Source: Serratia quinivorans
GTDB lineage: Bacteria > Pseudomonadota > Gammaproteobacteria > Enterobacterales > Enterobacteriaceae
DNA length: 64,000 nt
Direction of reading: 5' to 3'
NCBI RefSeq assembly: GCF_946227985.1
Contig: NZ_CAMKGL010000013.1
Coordinates: 1 to 64,000 of the forward strand
In this document: one piece after another, positions 54,729-64,000 of the stretch
Layout of the letters: each line of letters begins with the position of its first letter
Position numbering within the stretch: the stretch's first letter is position 1
Notes under the pieces: generated by a model
Databases searched by the model: none
The model's input: the letters and a program-made list of their open reading frames with translations, nothing else
Told to the model about the DNA's origin: nothing
Made by a program: the position numbers and the translations under genes

Positions 54729-56324
54729 TCAGTCGGTTACGGTAAAGCCCAGCATCATGCCGGTATCTTCATGTTCCAACAGGTGGCAGTGGGCCATATA
54801 GGCATGATCGCTATTGGCCGGGTGATCAAAGCGCACCAGCACTTCACTGCGCCAGCCTTCGACCCGCACCGTGTCTTTCCAGCCGCTGCGGTGAGCCGCC
54901 GGAGGTTTGCCGTTTTCCGACAGGATGCGGAACTGGGTGCCGTGAATATGGAACGGATGCAGCATCATGTCGCCCTCACCCGAAATGGTCCATTTTTCGT
55001 ATTTGCCGCGCTTGGCCTCAAACATCGGCTTGGTCATGTCGAAGGCCTTGCCGTTGATCATATTGCCGTGGCTGAAGTCGAACGGCTTGGCACCATGCCC
55101 CATCCCTTTCATATTGCCGTGGTCCATGCCTTTCATGCCGGCCATATCACCACCGTCTTTAGCCATGTTGCCGTGATCCATGCTCATGCCGGCCATGGCC
55201 TGATGGCCGTAACGATCCATCAACGCCTGCATACCCAACTTATCCAACTGCGGATTCATCATCAGTTGCAACCAGCGCTCCTGGATCCCGCTCACCGCCG
55301 GTATTGCGGGCAGTTTTACCAGGCTGTCCGGCATGCTCTTGATACCCTGCGCCAGCGAAGGCTGAATATGTAATACCGGCAACGGCTGGTCGAACGGGGC
55401 CAGCGTCATGCCCATCTGTTTAACCGGCAGCGTAACAATATCAAAGGGCTTGCCGTCTGAGGCATCCACCAGCACTTCAAAGCGTTCGCCCATCAGCATC
55501 GACAGTTCGGTCAGCTTAACCGGCTCGGCCAGAAAACCACCGTCGCTGGCAATCACGTAGAGCGGACGATTATCGCTGGTTGCCAGATTCAGCGAACGCG
55601 CGTTACAACCGTTGAGGAAACGCAAGCGCAGCCAACCGCGTGGTGCCACATGCCGCGGATACTGAGCGCCGTTGGTGAACATACGGTCACCGAACCAGCC
55701 TACTGCGGCACTCATTACGTCCAGTTGGTATTCAATCTGCGCATCTTTACCCAACCGTTTGTCCTGCAGGATCACCGGAATATCATCCTGCCCCCAGGTT
55801 TTAGGCAGCGGCAACTTGCTGCTCTCGTCGTCTTCCAGCAGTACCAGCCCCGCCAGGCCCATCATCACCTGCTGGCCGGTTTTGCCGTGGGTGTGCGGAT
55901 GGAACCAGCAGGTAGCTGCGGGCTGTTCGACCGTGAATTGCACCCTGCGCGTGGTGCCTGGCTGAATCAGTGCCTGCGGGCCGCCATCAACGTCACCGGG
56001 GATTTCAAGGCCGTGCCAGTGAACGGTACTGGCCTCCGGCAAGCCATTGCGAATATCCACCGTCACCGGTTTGCCGCGCTGCAATCGCACCGCAGGCCCC
56101 AATAACGCGCCATTAACCCCCCAGGTTTGAGTCACCTTGCCCGGCAGCCAGTTCATTTCGCCAGTTTGCAGCGCCAGCGCTATATTCCCTTGAGCGTCCG
56201 GCATCAGCAACGGCGGGATCGGCAACGCAGGCAGCTCGGCTGCCCACACGCCCCGGCTCCACAAGGGTAAAGCACTTGCCGCGCCCAGCGCAGCGGTCAA
56301 TTTGATAAAATCACGGCGTAACAT
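54729..56324 (-). CDS. cueO: Multicopper oxidase CueO
   Basis: A 531-aa periplasmic oxidase that converts Cu(I) to the less toxic Cu(II). The twin-arginine signal is [20 protein letters not shown]. Copper ligands are in [31 protein letters not shown] and [13 protein letters not shown]. The Met/His-rich segment from about residue 370 to 420 ([20 protein letters not shown] and on) binds Cu(I) in CueO. A CueR-type promoter lies upstream. Role: copper tolerance under aerobic conditions. Confidence 0.96.
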   Translation of the reverse strand: MLRRDFIKLTAALGAASALPLWSRGVWAAELPALPIPPLLMPDAQGNIALALQTGEMNWLPGKVTQTWGVNGALLGPAVRLQRGKPVTVDIRNGLPEASTVHWHGLEIPGDVDGGPQALIQPGTTRRVQFTVEQPAATCWFHPHTHGKTGQQVMMGLAGLVLLEDDESSKLPLPKTWGQDDIPVILQDKRLGKDAQIEYQLDVMSAAVGWFGDRMFTNGAQYPRHVAPRGWLRLRFLNGCNARSLNLATSDNRPLYVIASDGGFLAEPVKLTELSMLMGERFEVLVDASDGKPFDIVTLPVKQMGMTLAPFDQPLPVLHIQPSLAQGIKSMPDSLVKLPAIPAVSGIQERWLQLMMNPQLDKLGMQALMDRYGHQAMAGMSMDHGNMAKDGGDMAGMKGMDHGNMKGMGHGAKPFDFSHGNMINGKAFDMTKPMFEAKRGKYEKWTISGEGDMMLHPFHIHGTQFRILSENGKPPAAHRSGWKDTVRVEGWRSEVLVRFDHPANSDHAYMAHCHLLEHEDTGMMLGFTVTD

Positions 56325-56368
56325 CGCTGACTCCCTTTTTCAGTGATCGGCACTTAATGCGACACAAG

Positions 56369-56399
56369 CTGTACTGCAGCTTGAAAGAGTATGGGTATA
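56369..56399. repeat. ERIC end remnant, copy 8
   Basis: Only one end remains: CTGCAGCTTGAAAGAGTATG followed by GGTATA. It lies between the CueR-type promoter and the cueO ATG, so it is part of the cueO leader. Confidence 0.6.
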
Positions 56400-56414
56400 G
56401 ATTGATCTGTTCAC

Positions 56415-56445
56415 AGCCTAAACCCTCCCCTTAGCGGAAGGTCAA
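56415..56445 (-). promoter_or_regulatory. CueR-type MerR-family promoter of cueO
   Basis: On the minus strand TTGACC (-35) is separated by 19 bp from TAGGCT (-10). The long spacer holds the dyad ACCTTCC-N7-GGAGGGT, which resembles the E. coli copA and cueO sites. CueR with Cu(I) would realign this overlong spacer. Confidence 0.75.
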
Positions 56446-56542
56446 GCCTTTGCTGCCGGTTATGTTACCTGCAGGTAATAAAATTTGGTGCCTTTACAGG
56501 CAAGTGTGATAACGTCTGTGGACAATAAACAGGTCTATTTTC

Positions 56543-56893
56543 ATGATGAAAAAAACAACGTTACTGGTGCTGTTGCTCACCATGCTGGGGTTCTCCAACG
56601 CCAGTCTGGCGCTGAATGAGTCTGAGGCGGAAGATCTGGCCGATCTGACGGCGGTCTTTATTTATTTGAAAAATGACTGCGGCTACAACGATTTGCCCAA
56701 TGCACAAATCAAGCGCGCCATCGTTTATTTCGCTCAGCAAAACCGTTGGGATTTGACCAACTATAATAGTTTTAATATGAAGGCGCTGGGTGAAGACAGT
56801 TATCGCGATCTCAGCGGGATCGCCATCCCTACCCCCAACAAATGCAAATCCCTGGCACGCGACTCGCTGAGCCTGCTGGCATACGCCAACTAA
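56543..56893 (+). CDS. yacC: YacC-family pilotin-like protein
   Basis: A 116-aa exported protein with a signal peptide (TTLLVLLLTMLGFSNASLA). The mature part has ESEAEDLADLTAVFIYLKNDCGY and DSYRDLSGIAIP, very close to E. coli YacC, and two cysteines (DCGY, NKCK) that probably form a disulfide. The family resembles the type II secretion pilotin PulS/OutS; a role in secretin insertion is inferred from that, not shown. It lies between cueO and speE as in E. coli. Confidence 0.88.
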   Translation: MMKKTTLLVLLLTMLGFSNASLALNESEAEDLADLTAVFIYLKNDCGYNDLPNAQIKRAIVYFAQQNRWDLTNYNSFNMKALGEDSYRDLSGIAIPTPNKCKSLARDSLSLLAYAN

Positions 56894-57003
56894 TCCCCCC
56901 GCCTTGCGCTACCTCTGTTTGAAATTCAGCCGTGCATCACCAGGCAGAGTTAGCTATGATGTTGCGCCAATTTTTCATGGCTGTTATTACGGAGTCCCCG
57001 CAC

Positions 57004-57867
57004 ATGACCCAGAAAGAAATTTGGTATGAAACGCTGCATGCCAACTTCGGCCAGTACTTCTCGGTAGAGAACGTGCTGTATCGTGAGAAGACCGAGCATC
57101 AGGATTTGGTGATTTTTGAAAACCCGGTTCTGGGGCGCGTGATGGCGCTCGACGGCGTGGTGCAAACCACCGAGCGCGATGAGTTCATCTATCACGAAAT
57201 GATGACCCACGTACCGCTGCTGGCCCACGGCCAGGCGAAGAAGGTGCTGATCATCGGTGGTGGCGACGGCGCGATGCTGCGCGAAGTCAGCCGTCATCAG
57301 GGCGTAGAGCAGATCACAATGGTTGAGATTGACGCCGGTGTGGTCGAGTTCTGTCGCCAATATCTGCCAAACCACAATGCCGGTGCCTACGACGACCCAC
57401 GCTTCAAGCTGGTGATCGACGACGGCGTCAACTTTGTTAATCAGACCGATGAAAAATTCGATGTGATTATCTCTGACTGTACCGATCCCATCGGCCCCGG
57501 CGAAAGCCTGTTCACCTCAGCATTCTACGAAGGCTGCGCACGCTGCCTGAACGAGGGCGGCATTTTTGTTGCGCAAAACGGCGTGTGCTTCCTGCAGCAA
57601 GACGAAGCGGTCAACAGCCACACCAGGCTGGGCCAATACTTCAACGACGTCAGCTTCTATCAGGCGGCAATTCCGACCTATTACGGCGGCATCATGACAT
57701 TCGCCTGGGCGAGCCAGGATCCGACGCTGCGCCAGCTTGATCTGACAACGCTGCAACATCGCTTTCATCAAAGCGGCTTAAACTGTCGTTATTACAACCC
57801 GGCAATTCACGCGGGCAGCTTTGCTCTGCCGCAGTATTTGCTCGACGCACTGAACGTTTCACGTTAA
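57004..57867 (+). CDS. speE: Spermidine synthase
   Basis: A 287-aa aminopropyltransferase joining decarboxylated S-adenosylmethionine to putrescine. [13 protein letters not shown] is the cofactor loop; [14 protein letters not shown] and [13 protein letters not shown] line the site. The ATG at 57004 ([11 protein letters not shown]) matches E. coli; an upstream frame at 56932 lacks support. speD follows 27 bp later. Putrescine comes from speA/speB, and the decarboxylated donor from speD. Confidence 0.96.
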   Translation: MTQKEIWYETLHANFGQYFSVENVLYREKTEHQDLVIFENPVLGRVMALDGVVQTTERDEFIYHEMMTHVPLLAHGQAKKVLIIGGGDGAMLREVSRHQGVEQITMVEIDAGVVEFCRQYLPNHNAGAYDDPRFKLVIDDGVNFVNQTDEKFDVIISDCTDPIGPGESLFTSAFYEGCARCLNEGGIFVAQNGVCFLQQDEAVNSHTRLGQYFNDVSFYQAAIPTYYGGIMTFAWASQDPTLRQLDLTTLQHRFHQSGLNCRYYNPAIHAGSFALPQYLLDALNVSR

Positions 57868-57894
57868 GCGAGAAGATAAAGGAGGTGAACCAAA

Positions 57895-58689
57895 TTGCAA
57901 AAGCTAAAACTGCACGGCTTTAACAACCTGACCAAGAGCCTGAGTTTTTGTATTTACGATATTTGTTACGCCAAAACCGCGGATGACCGCGCTGGCTATA
58001 TCGCCTACATTGACGAGCAATACAACGCCAATCGCCTGACCGAGATCCTGAGCGAGACCTGCTCGATCATTGGCGCCAATATTCTGAATATCGCCCGCCA
58101 GGACTATGAGCCTCAGGGGGCCAGCGTCACCATTCTGGTCAGTGAGGAACCGGTTGATCCGAACGATGTCGATACCTCGGAGCACCCAGGCCCGCTGTCA
58201 AAAACGGTGGTTGCGCACCTGGACAAGAGCCACATCTGCGTTCACACCTATCCGGAGAGCCATCCGGAAGGCGGTTTGTGCACTTTCCGCGCCGATATCG
58301 AAGTGTCGACCTGCGGCGTGATTTCACCGCTTAAAGCGCTGAATTACCTGATCCACCAGTTGGAATCCGACATCGTTACCATGGACTACCGCGTGCGCGG
58401 CTTTACCCGCGACGTGAACGGCGTGAAACATTACATCGATCATGAGATCAACTCGATCCAGAACTTTATGTCTGATGATATGAAGGCGCTGTACCACATG
58501 ATGGACGTGAATGTTTATCAGGAGAACATCTTCCATACCAAGATGTTGCTGAAGGATTTCGATCTGAAGCACTACCTGTTTAATGCCAAACCGGATGCGC
58601 TGAGTGCTGCCGAACGTAAAGAGATTACCGATCTGCTGTGGAAAGAGATGCAGGAAATCTATTACGGCCGCAATATTCCGCATCTGTAA
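57895..58689 (+). CDS. speD: S-adenosylmethionine decarboxylase proenzyme, TTG start
   Basis: A 264-aa pyruvoyl enzyme. Self-cleavage is expected at Lys-Ser in [19 protein letters not shown], with the Ser becoming the pyruvoyl group. The start is TTG at 57895 (encoding the M of [14 protein letters not shown]) after a near-perfect ribosome site GGAGGTGA eight bases upstream; a strong site with a weak start may set expression. It is in an operon with speE. Confidence 0.95.
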   Translation: MQKLKLHGFNNLTKSLSFCIYDICYAKTADDRAGYIAYIDEQYNANRLTEILSETCSIIGANILNIARQDYEPQGASVTILVSEEPVDPNDVDTSEHPGPLSKTVVAHLDKSHICVHTYPESHPEGGLCTFRADIEVSTCGVISPLKALNYLIHQLESDIVTMDYRVRGFTRDVNGVKHYIDHEINSIQNFMSDDMKALYHMMDVNVYQENIFHTKMLLKDFDLKHYLFNAKPDALSAAERKEITDLLWKEMQEIYYGRNIPHL

Positions 58690-58722
58690 TATGTAACGGG
58701 CGCGGCATGCCGCGCCCTACGC

Positions 58723-59085
58723 TTAGTATTTCAGCATAAAAGAACGGTAGGCCTTCAGCACCTGCAGGAAGTCTTCGACGCCGCAGAATGAGAGGCTTTC
58801 TTCGTCATAATAATTCATCCCCTCCTCCATCTCTTCGCCTTCAAACTCCAGCAGATTGGCACGGATCATCACTTCTTCGCCGTCCATCAGCAATGTGTAT
58901 TCATGGCCTTCCAACTGCCATTGACGCTCGCTGCCTTTCACTTCCGCCGCACCGGCTTCAATGCGATCCAGCAGGTTAAAATCGCCTTTGAGTTCTTCGT
59001 TGATCCAGTGGCCAATCACCTCATGCCCCATCGAAAATCTGACGATCACCTGTCCGGTCACGTCACGCAGAAATTCGTAATCCAT
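58723..59085 (-). CDS. yacL: YacL family protein
   Basis: A 120-aa acidic soluble protein with [22 protein letters not shown] and [20 protein letters not shown], matching E. coli YacL (UPF0231) as I remember it. No signal or membrane segment. Function unknown in the family. It lies between speD (convergent) and acnB (same strand), the E. coli arrangement. Confidence 0.9.
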   Translation of the reverse strand: MDYEFLRDVTGQVIVRFSMGHEVIGHWINEELKGDFNLLDRIEAGAAEVKGSERQWQLEGHEYTLLMDGEEVMIRANLLEFEGEEMEEGMNYYDEESLSFCGVEDFLQVLKAYRSFMLKY

Positions 59086-59165
59086 AGCACGCCCTCCTGA
59101 GCCCTTTCTCTTAGTGTAAACATTAATTCATGACTAACTCAGTGAGCGCTCGCAAAGTTGGCAAC

Positions 59166-59202
59166 TGAGAAAAATAAAACGGGAGGCCAAGGCCTCCCGT
59201 TA
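59166..59202 (-). terminator. acnB terminator candidate
   Basis: An almost uninterrupted palindrome: AACGGGAGGCC pairs with GGCCTCCCGTT. On the minus strand it is followed by TTATTTTTCTC. It is about 150 bp after acnB, with an ERIC repeat between. Confidence 0.75.
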
Positions 59203-59216
59203 AACAGTTGCGCAAT

Positions 59217-59343
59217 ATTACCCATCATTCTTCGAATTGCAACGGCGTTGGCCGCCTTTGTTCACCCCGGTCATTTGGTCGACCAAACTCCCGGAGATTC
59301 ACTCAGTTGCCGCCTTGCCGCAGCCCCGAATGATTTTGGGTAA
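59217..59343. repeat. ERIC repeat, copy 9 (diverged centre)
   Basis: Ends TTACCCATCATTCTTCGAAT and ATTTTGGGTAA; the centre reads CGGTCATTTGGTCGACCAAACTC, in which the usual TTACTTGAGTAA has become TTTGGTCGACCAAA, still self-complementary, so the stem is preserved by paired changes. It is in the acnB 3' region. Confidence 0.8.
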
Positions 59344-59349
59344 CGCGAC

Positions 59350-61947
59350 TTAAACAGCGGTTTGGAAGATCACGCCGTCGGCTTTTTCAGTGTATTGACC
59401 CAGTTGGTCAAAGTTCAGATAGCGGTAGGTATCCGCCGCAGACTTATCGACCTGTGCCATGTACGTCTGGTACTCGTCCGGCGTTGGCAGACGGCCCAAC
59501 AATGAAGCCACCGCTGCCAGTTCTGCAGACGCCAGATAGACGTTAGCGCCAGTACCCAAGCGGTTCGGGAAGTTACGGGTAGAAGTGGAAACGACCGTCG
59601 CACCGTCGGCCACACGCGCCTGGTTACCCATGCACAGTGAACACCCCGGGATCTCGATGCGTGCCCCGCTCTTGCCGAATACGCTGTAATAGCCCTCTTC
59701 GGTCAACTGAGCTGCGTCCATCTTGGTTGGCGGAGCCACCCACAGACGAGTCGGCAACTGGCCCTTGTGCTGATCCAGCAGCTTGCCGGCAGCACGGAAG
59801 TGGCCGATGTTGGTCATGCAGGACCCGATGAACACTTCATCAATCTTGCTGTTGGCCACATCTGACAGCAGACGCGCGTCATCCGGATCGTTTGGCGCGC
59901 ACAGGATTGGCTGAGTGATCTCTGCCAGATCGATCTCGATCACCGCAGCGTATTCTGCATCCGCATCGCCTTCCAGCAGTTGCGGATCCGCCAGCCATTT
60001 TTGCATGCCCTGGATACGACGCTCCAGGGTACGACGGTCGCCGTAGCCTTCGGAGATCATCCACTTCAGCAACACGATGTTGGAGTTCAGATATTCTTCA
60101 ATCGGTGCCTTGTCCAGTTTGATGGTACAACCGGCAGCGGAACGCTCGGCGGAGGCGTCGGTCAGTTCGAATGCCTGCTCGACTTTCAGCTCCGGCAAGC
60201 CTTCGATTTCCAGGATACGGCCGGAGAAGATGTTCTTCTTGCCCTTCTTCTCAACCGTCAGCAGACCCTGCTGGATGGCGTAGTAAGGGATAGCATGCAC
60301 CAGGTCGCGCAGCGTAATGCCAGGCTGCATCTTGCCTTTGAAGCGCACCAGCACAGACTCAGGCATATCCAGCGGCATCACGCCGGTAGCGGCGGCAAAG
60401 GCCACCAGGCCTGAACCCGCCGGGAAGGAAATGCCGATTGGGAAACGGGTGTGGGAATCACCGCCGGTGCCTACGGTATCCGGCAGCAGCATGCGGTTCA
60501 GCCAGGAGTGGATAACGCCATCGCCCGGACGCAGCGACACGCCGCCACGATTCATGATGAAGTCCGGCAGCGTGTGGTGAGTCGTCACGTCAACCGGTTT
60601 CGGATACGCGGCGGTGTGACAGAACGACTGCATCACCAGATCGGCGGAGAAGCCCAGGCAAGCCAGATCTTTCAGCTCGTCACGGGTCATCGGGCCGGTG
60701 GTGTCCTGAGAACCGACGGAGGTCATCTTCGGCTCGCAGTACTCTCCCGGGCGCACGCCAGCGACGCCACAGGCGCGGCCAACCATTTTCTGCGCCAGCG
60801 AGAAGCCTTTGCTGCTGACAGCCACTTCTTTGGCAATGCGGAATACGTCGCTGTGCGGCAGGCCCAGCGCTTCACGCGCTTTGGTGGTCAGGCCACGGCC
60901 GATGATCAGCGGAATACGGCCACCGGCGCGTACTTCGTCGAGCAGCACGTCGGTTTTCAGTTCGAAGTTGGCAATCAGTTCACCGGTTTCGTGGTTGCGC
61001 ACTTCCCCCTTGTACGGGTAAATGTCGATCACGTCCCCCATGTTCAGGTCATTGACGTCCACTTCAATTGGCAACGCACCGGCATCTTCCATGGTGTTGA
61101 AGAAGATAGGCGCAATTTTGCCACCCAGCACCACACCACCACCGCGCTTGTTAGGCACGTGCGGGATGTCGTCGCCCATAAACCACAGCACCGAGTTGGT
61201 GGCGGACTTACGGGATGAACCGGTACCGACCACGTCACCGACGTAGGCCAGTGGGAAACCTTTTTTGTTCAGCAGTTCAATCTGCTTGATCGGGCCAACG
61301 CTGCCCGGCTGATCCGGCACTATGCCTTCACGTTCGTTTTTCAGCATCGCCAGGGCGTGCAACGGGATATCCGGGCGCGACCAGGCATCCGGAGCCGGTG
61401 ACAGATCATCGGTATTGGTTTCGCCGGTGACTTTAAACACGGTAACGGTGATTTTTTCCGCCAACTGCGGACGCGACAGATACCACTCGGCATCGGCCCA
61501 GGACTGCATAATCTGTTTGGCGTGTGGGTTACCCGCCTTGGCTTTCTCTTCCACGTCGTAGAAGTTATCAAACATCAGCAGCGTATGAGACAACGCTTTG
61601 GCGGCGATTGCAGCCAATTTTTCGTTGTCCAGCGCGTCAATCAGCGGATGAATGTTATAGCCGCCCTGCATGGTGCCCAACAGTTCAACGGCTTTCTCAG
61701 GGGTAATCAGGGGGGAGGTTGCTTCGCCTTTGGCGATGGCCGCCAGGAAACCTGCTTTAACATAGGCGGCTTCGTCGACGCCTGGGGGTACACGGTTAAT
61801 CAGCAGGTCTAACAGGAATTCTTCTTCGCCTTTTGGCGGATTCTTTAATGATTCAACCAGCGCTGCCATTTGGGTGGCGTCTAACGGCTTAGGGACGATG
61901 CCCTCTGCAGCACGCTCGGCTACGTGCTTACGGTATTCTTCTAGCAC
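59350..61947 (-). CDS. acnB: Aconitate hydratase B
   Basis: An 865-aa citrate-cycle enzyme that interconverts citrate and isocitrate through a [4Fe-4S] cluster; the length equals E. coli AcnB. Cluster cysteines are in GSCMTNIGH and CSLCMGNQ. The start is GTG at 61947 ([16 protein letters not shown]) after GAGGAG. AcnB can also act as an iron-sensitive mRNA-binding protein when it loses its cluster. lpd, transcribed the same way, lies upstream beyond a gap with a possible small RNA. Confidence 0.97.
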   Translation of the reverse strand: MLEEYRKHVAERAAEGIVPKPLDATQMAALVESLKNPPKGEEEFLLDLLINRVPPGVDEAAYVKAGFLAAIAKGEATSPLITPEKAVELLGTMQGGYNIHPLIDALDNEKLAAIAAKALSHTLLMFDNFYDVEEKAKAGNPHAKQIMQSWADAEWYLSRPQLAEKITVTVFKVTGETNTDDLSPAPDAWSRPDIPLHALAMLKNEREGIVPDQPGSVGPIKQIELLNKKGFPLAYVGDVVGTGSSRKSATNSVLWFMGDDIPHVPNKRGGGVVLGGKIAPIFFNTMEDAGALPIEVDVNDLNMGDVIDIYPYKGEVRNHETGELIANFELKTDVLLDEVRAGGRIPLIIGRGLTTKAREALGLPHSDVFRIAKEVAVSSKGFSLAQKMVGRACGVAGVRPGEYCEPKMTSVGSQDTTGPMTRDELKDLACLGFSADLVMQSFCHTAAYPKPVDVTTHHTLPDFIMNRGGVSLRPGDGVIHSWLNRMLLPDTVGTGGDSHTRFPIGISFPAGSGLVAFAAATGVMPLDMPESVLVRFKGKMQPGITLRDLVHAIPYYAIQQGLLTVEKKGKKNIFSGRILEIEGLPELKVEQAFELTDASAERSAAGCTIKLDKAPIEEYLNSNIVLLKWMISEGYGDRRTLERRIQGMQKWLADPQLLEGDADAEYAAVIEIDLAEITQPILCAPNDPDDARLLSDVANSKIDEVFIGSCMTNIGHFRAAGKLLDQHKGQLPTRLWVAPPTKMDAAQLTEEGYYSVFGKSGARIEIPGCSLCMGNQARVADGATVVSTSTRNFPNRLGTGANVYLASAELAAVASLLGRLPTPDEYQTYMAQVDKSAADTYRYLNFDQLGQYTEKADGVIFQTAV

Positions 61948-62308
61948 GACATTCTCCTCGCTCTCATTGTCATTTATTGTGCCTGGCGTTCTCTATTCAA
62001 ACCGGGTTTAGCGCACGGTATTGATGCCATTGATCCTGACGGGGCACTGCTGTCGATGTCCTGGACTGTAAGTTACAGTGCCCGGTTCCGCTCAGCCAGC
62101 ATATCAGGATTTGAATTGGTTGTTAATTCGTTCACATAAAAGCAACATTAAATCTTTGCTGAATCGTTGAGTACAGTGTAATCGGCTGCGGTACAGGCCA
62201 GCCGGGGCGTGGTAAGCAATGCGATTTAGCCTGACGAGCACAACACAATAGCCATGCACTTACAATGGCTATTGGTCGCGAATAGTAAAAATTGAGATCG
62301 GAAGGCAC
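61948..62308. promoter_or_regulatory. acnB promoter region
   Basis: About 360 bp without a gene. An inverted repeat GGGCACTG/CAGTGCCC (62042-62083, 26-bp loop) may fold in the acnB leader. The rest is ordinary intergenic DNA in which I cannot fix a promoter with confidence. Confidence 0.4.
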
Positions 62309-62409
62309 AAAAAAACCGCCGTAAAGGCGGTTCTTTTACTCCGTTCGGTGTTAGCAGGCACCTCACGGGTTTCTTACATCGTTAAAGAACGATACAAGCG
62401 CTACCGAGC
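62309..62409 (-). ncRNA. Candidate small RNA between lpd and acnB
   Basis: A minus-strand unit with its own signals. TTGATT (62439-62444) and CACAAT (62416-62421) have a 17-bp spacer, giving a start near 62409. The transcript would hold hairpin 1 ATCGTT/AACGAT (62378-62393). Hairpin 2 has CCGT/ACGG and GGTG/CACC arms split by opposing GA pairs (62341-62368). It ends in the terminator AACCGCC/GGCGGTT with seven U (62309-62332). No reading frame of note is inside. About 100 nt. Whether it is a separate RNA or an attenuated lpd/acnB transcript is unknown. I do not recognise it as a named RNA. Confidence 0.5.
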
Positions 62410-62635
62410 CAAAGCATTGTGCGCAACATCGTTCAAAAAATCAACTAAACAATGTTATCGCTGCTATTTTTAGGTACTCTCGCGATGGGTCTGTTCTGCC
62501 GGTTTAGCAGCCGGTCATCGGGCTTGAGAACAGTGCTGCAACGACTGCGATACAGGCGCTTGTTCCGCCGGGATTTTTCCGGTGAGGTCACGGTGGTCGT
62601 GGTTCTACAGGGATCGCGCAATGAAAGGGAGTTCT

Positions 62636-62743
62636 ATGTTTATCCTGCTCATTGTACTGGGATCGGCGTTTGGCGTGAGCAAAGGGGGTTGGTCGGTTAA
62701 CGGCAACAACCTGACGCTGAATGTGATATTCCAGAACAAGTAA
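62636..62743 (+). CDS. 35-aa small protein with N-terminal hydrophobic segment
   Basis: Starts MFILLIVLGSAFGVSKGGWS and ends IFQNK: a short hydrophobic N-terminus, then a polar part rich in Asn. AAGGGAG is six bases before the ATG at 62636. A strong plus-strand terminator (62750-62772) follows the stop after 6 bp, which supports a real short transcript. Antisense to lpd-acnB transcription. No family recognised; a small membrane or secreted peptide is possible. Confidence 0.55.
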   Translation: MFILLIVLGSAFGVSKGGWSVNGNNLTLNVIFQNK

Positions 62744-62749
62744 GCTACT

Positions 62750-62772
62750 GGCCGCTCACTGAGCGGCCTTTT
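62750..62772 (+). terminator. Terminator of the 35-aa gene
   Basis: GGCCGCTC pairs with GAGCGGCC over a 3-nt loop, followed by TTTTAC. Confidence 0.75.
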
Positions 62773-62788
62773 ACTGCATTCCGCCCAT

Positions 62789-62817
62789 AAAAAAACGGCC
62801 CCTTTTCAGGAGCCGCT
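62789..62817 (-). terminator. lpd terminator
   Basis: On the minus strand AGCGGCTCC pairs with GGGGCCGT (one mismatch), followed by seven U, 25 bp after the lpd stop. Confidence 0.85.
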
Positions 62818-62841
62818 TATCAACCGTTCAAACCAGCAGAA

Positions 62842-64000
62842 TTACTTCTTCTTGGCTTTCGGGTTAGGCAGATCGGTGATGCTGCCTTCGTAGATCTCAG
62901 CCGCCAAACCTACAGATTCGTGCAGGGTTGGGTGGGCATGGATAGTCAACGCGATGTCTTCTGCGTCGCAACCCATCTCGATAGCCAGACCGATCTCACC
63001 CAGCAGTTCGCCGCCGTTGGTGCCGACAATCGCGCCACCGATGATACGGTGAGTTTCTTTGTCGAAGATCAGTTTGGTCATGCCGTCCGCACAATCGGAA
63101 GCGATAGCACGGCCAGAAGCTGCCCACGGGAAGGTGGAAGTTTCGTAGCTGATGCCTTTCTCTTTCGCTTCTTTCTCGGTCAGACCCACCCACGCAACTT
63201 CCGGCTCGGTGTACGCGATCGATGGGATCACTTTCGGGTCGAAGTAGTGCTTCATGCCGGCGATAACTTCTGCGGCAACGTGGCCTTCATGCACGCCTTT
63301 GTGCGCCAGCATCGGTTGACCGACGATGTCGCCGATAGCGAAGATGTGCGGCACGTTGGTGCGCAGCTGTTTGTCGACGTTGATGAAGCCACGCTCGTCA
63401 ACTTCAACACCGGCTTTACCCGCTTCCAGCAGTTTGCCGTTCGGCACACGGCCGATAGCTACCAGCACCGCGTCGTAACGCTGTGGTTCTGCAGGCGCTT
63501 TTTTACCTTCCATAGTGACATAGATGCCGTCTTCTTTGGCTTCTACCGCGGTCACTTTGGTTTCCAGCATCAGGTTGAACTGCTTGCTGATGCGTTTGGT
63601 GAAGACTTTCACCACGTCTTTGTCAGCAGCCGGGATCACCTGGTCAAACATTTCGACCACGTCAATCTGTGAACCCAACGCATGGTATACGGTGCCCATT
63701 TCCAGGCCGATGATGCCGCCGCCCATAACCAGCAGACGCTCTGGGACAGTTTTCAGTTCCAGTGCATCGGTAGAGTCCCACACGCGTGGATCTTCATGAG
63801 GAATGAATGGCAGTTGGATCGGACGGGAACCTGCGGCAATGATGGCATTGTCGAAGTTGATGGTGGTTGGGCCATTTTCGCCTTCAACAACCAGGGTGTT
63901 AGCGCCGGTGAACTTGCCCAGACCGTTAACCACTTTCACTTTACGGCCTTTAGCCATACCAGCCAGACCGCCGGTCAGCTGATTGATGACTTTTTCTTTC
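62842..64000 (-). CDS. lpd: Dihydrolipoamide dehydrogenase, N-terminus outside window
   Basis: The flavoprotein E3 component of pyruvate and 2-oxoglutarate dehydrogenases, which reoxidises lipoamide with NAD. About 386 of some 474 residues are visible. The NAD motif GGGIIGLEMGTVYHALG, the FAD segment FAIGDIVGQPMLAHKG and the C-terminal catalytic His in HAHPTLHESV are present. It ends ITDLPNPKAKKK. The start and the redox cysteine pair lie beyond the right edge. Position before acnB matches E. coli (aceEF-lpd-acnB). Confidence 0.96.
   Translation of the reverse strand, partial: KEKVINQLTGGLAGMAKGRKVKVVNGLGKFTGANTLVVEGENGPTTINFDNAIIAAGSRPIQLPFIPHEDPRVWDSTDALELKTVPERLLVMGGGIIGLEMGTVYHALGSQIDVVEMFDQVIPAADKDVVKVFTKRISKQFNLMLETKVTAVEAKEDGIYVTMEGKKAPAEPQRYDAVLVAIGRVPNGKLLEAGKAGVEVDERGFINVDKQLRTNVPHIFAIGDIVGQPMLAHKGVHEGHVAAEVIAGMKHYFDPKVIPSIAYTEPEVAWVGLTEKEAKEKGISYETSTFPWAASGRAIASDCADGMTKLIFDKETHRIIGGAIVGTNGGELLGEIGLAIEMGCDAEDIALTIHAHPTLHESVGLAAEIYEGSITDLPNPKAKKK

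Noticed and set aside
62452-62700. 82-codon frame starting MLSLLFLGTLAMGLFC
   Set aside because: No ribosome site and an Arg-rich random-looking end; the 35-codon frame inside the same stretch has better signals.
1-64000. CRISPR arrays, tRNA or rRNA genes, insertion sequences, phage genes
   Set aside because: I looked for regular spaced repeats, tRNA-like folds, transposase and integrase motifs and found none I could support; the dispersed repeats are ERIC elements.

Overview
The window reads as chromosomal DNA of an enterobacterium close to Serratia (Yersiniaceae). Nearly every housekeeping protein is a near full-length orthologue of an Escherichia coli protein, coding density and GC are high, and 127-bp ERIC repeats (six or seven full-length copies plus two remnants) sit between genes. 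The genus is inferred from protein resemblance and gene order, not from a database search. Both ends cut genes: tktA at the left loses its C-terminal part and lpd at the right loses its N-terminus.

Region 1 (1-20 kb). The E. coli order tktA-loiP-speB-speA-metK is interrupted between loiP and speB by about 16 kb of accessory DNA. First comes an AT-rich pair (2.4-3.0 kb) that I read as a class II microcin precursor with a double-glycine leader and a small membrane immunity protein. Next is a 13-kb catabolic cluster, almost all on the minus strand. It holds a Rieske ferredoxin, a 102-aa unknown, a Rieske oxygenase, two SDR dehydrogenases, an IclR regulator, a type I extradiol (VOC) dioxygenase, a ferredoxin reductase, an MFS carrier, a cupin, an alpha/beta hydrolase, an aspartate-dehydrogenase-like enzyme, an aldehyde dehydrogenase and a thiamine-diphosphate enzyme. 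A second MFS gene diverges at the left-hand promoter. Together these look like hydroxylation, meta-cleavage and side-chain processing of an unidentified aromatic, possibly nitrogen-containing, substrate. rluF follows.

Region 2 (19-27 kb): polyamine, methionine and redox functions. speB has a structured leader with a terminator and a possible leader peptide. Two small membrane-protein genes follow, the first frameshifted at an A8 tract. Exported msrA and msrB flank a 20-codon remnant of what looks like a deleted ccdA/dipZ gene. speA overlaps the small gene yqgB, and metK carries MetJ boxes. A run of hairpins and a hok-type toxin gene lie after metK.

Region 3 (27-62 kb) keeps the E. coli 3-minute order with small changes: fhuBDCA (Fur box), a DUF1996-type secreted protein, mrcB, hrpB, thpR, sfsA, dksA, gluQ, pcnB (conserved AUU start), folK, qseBC (CTTAAG-N5-CTTAAG box), panBCD, yadE, yadHG, can, hpt, cueO (CueR-type promoter), yacC, speED, yacL and acnB.

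Region 4 (62-64 kb): between lpd and acnB are a candidate minus-strand small RNA with its own promoter and terminator, and a 35-codon gene with its own RBS and terminator.

The parts most worth follow-up are the microcin/immunity pair, the unassigned catabolic cluster, the speB leader and the lpd-acnB small RNA.
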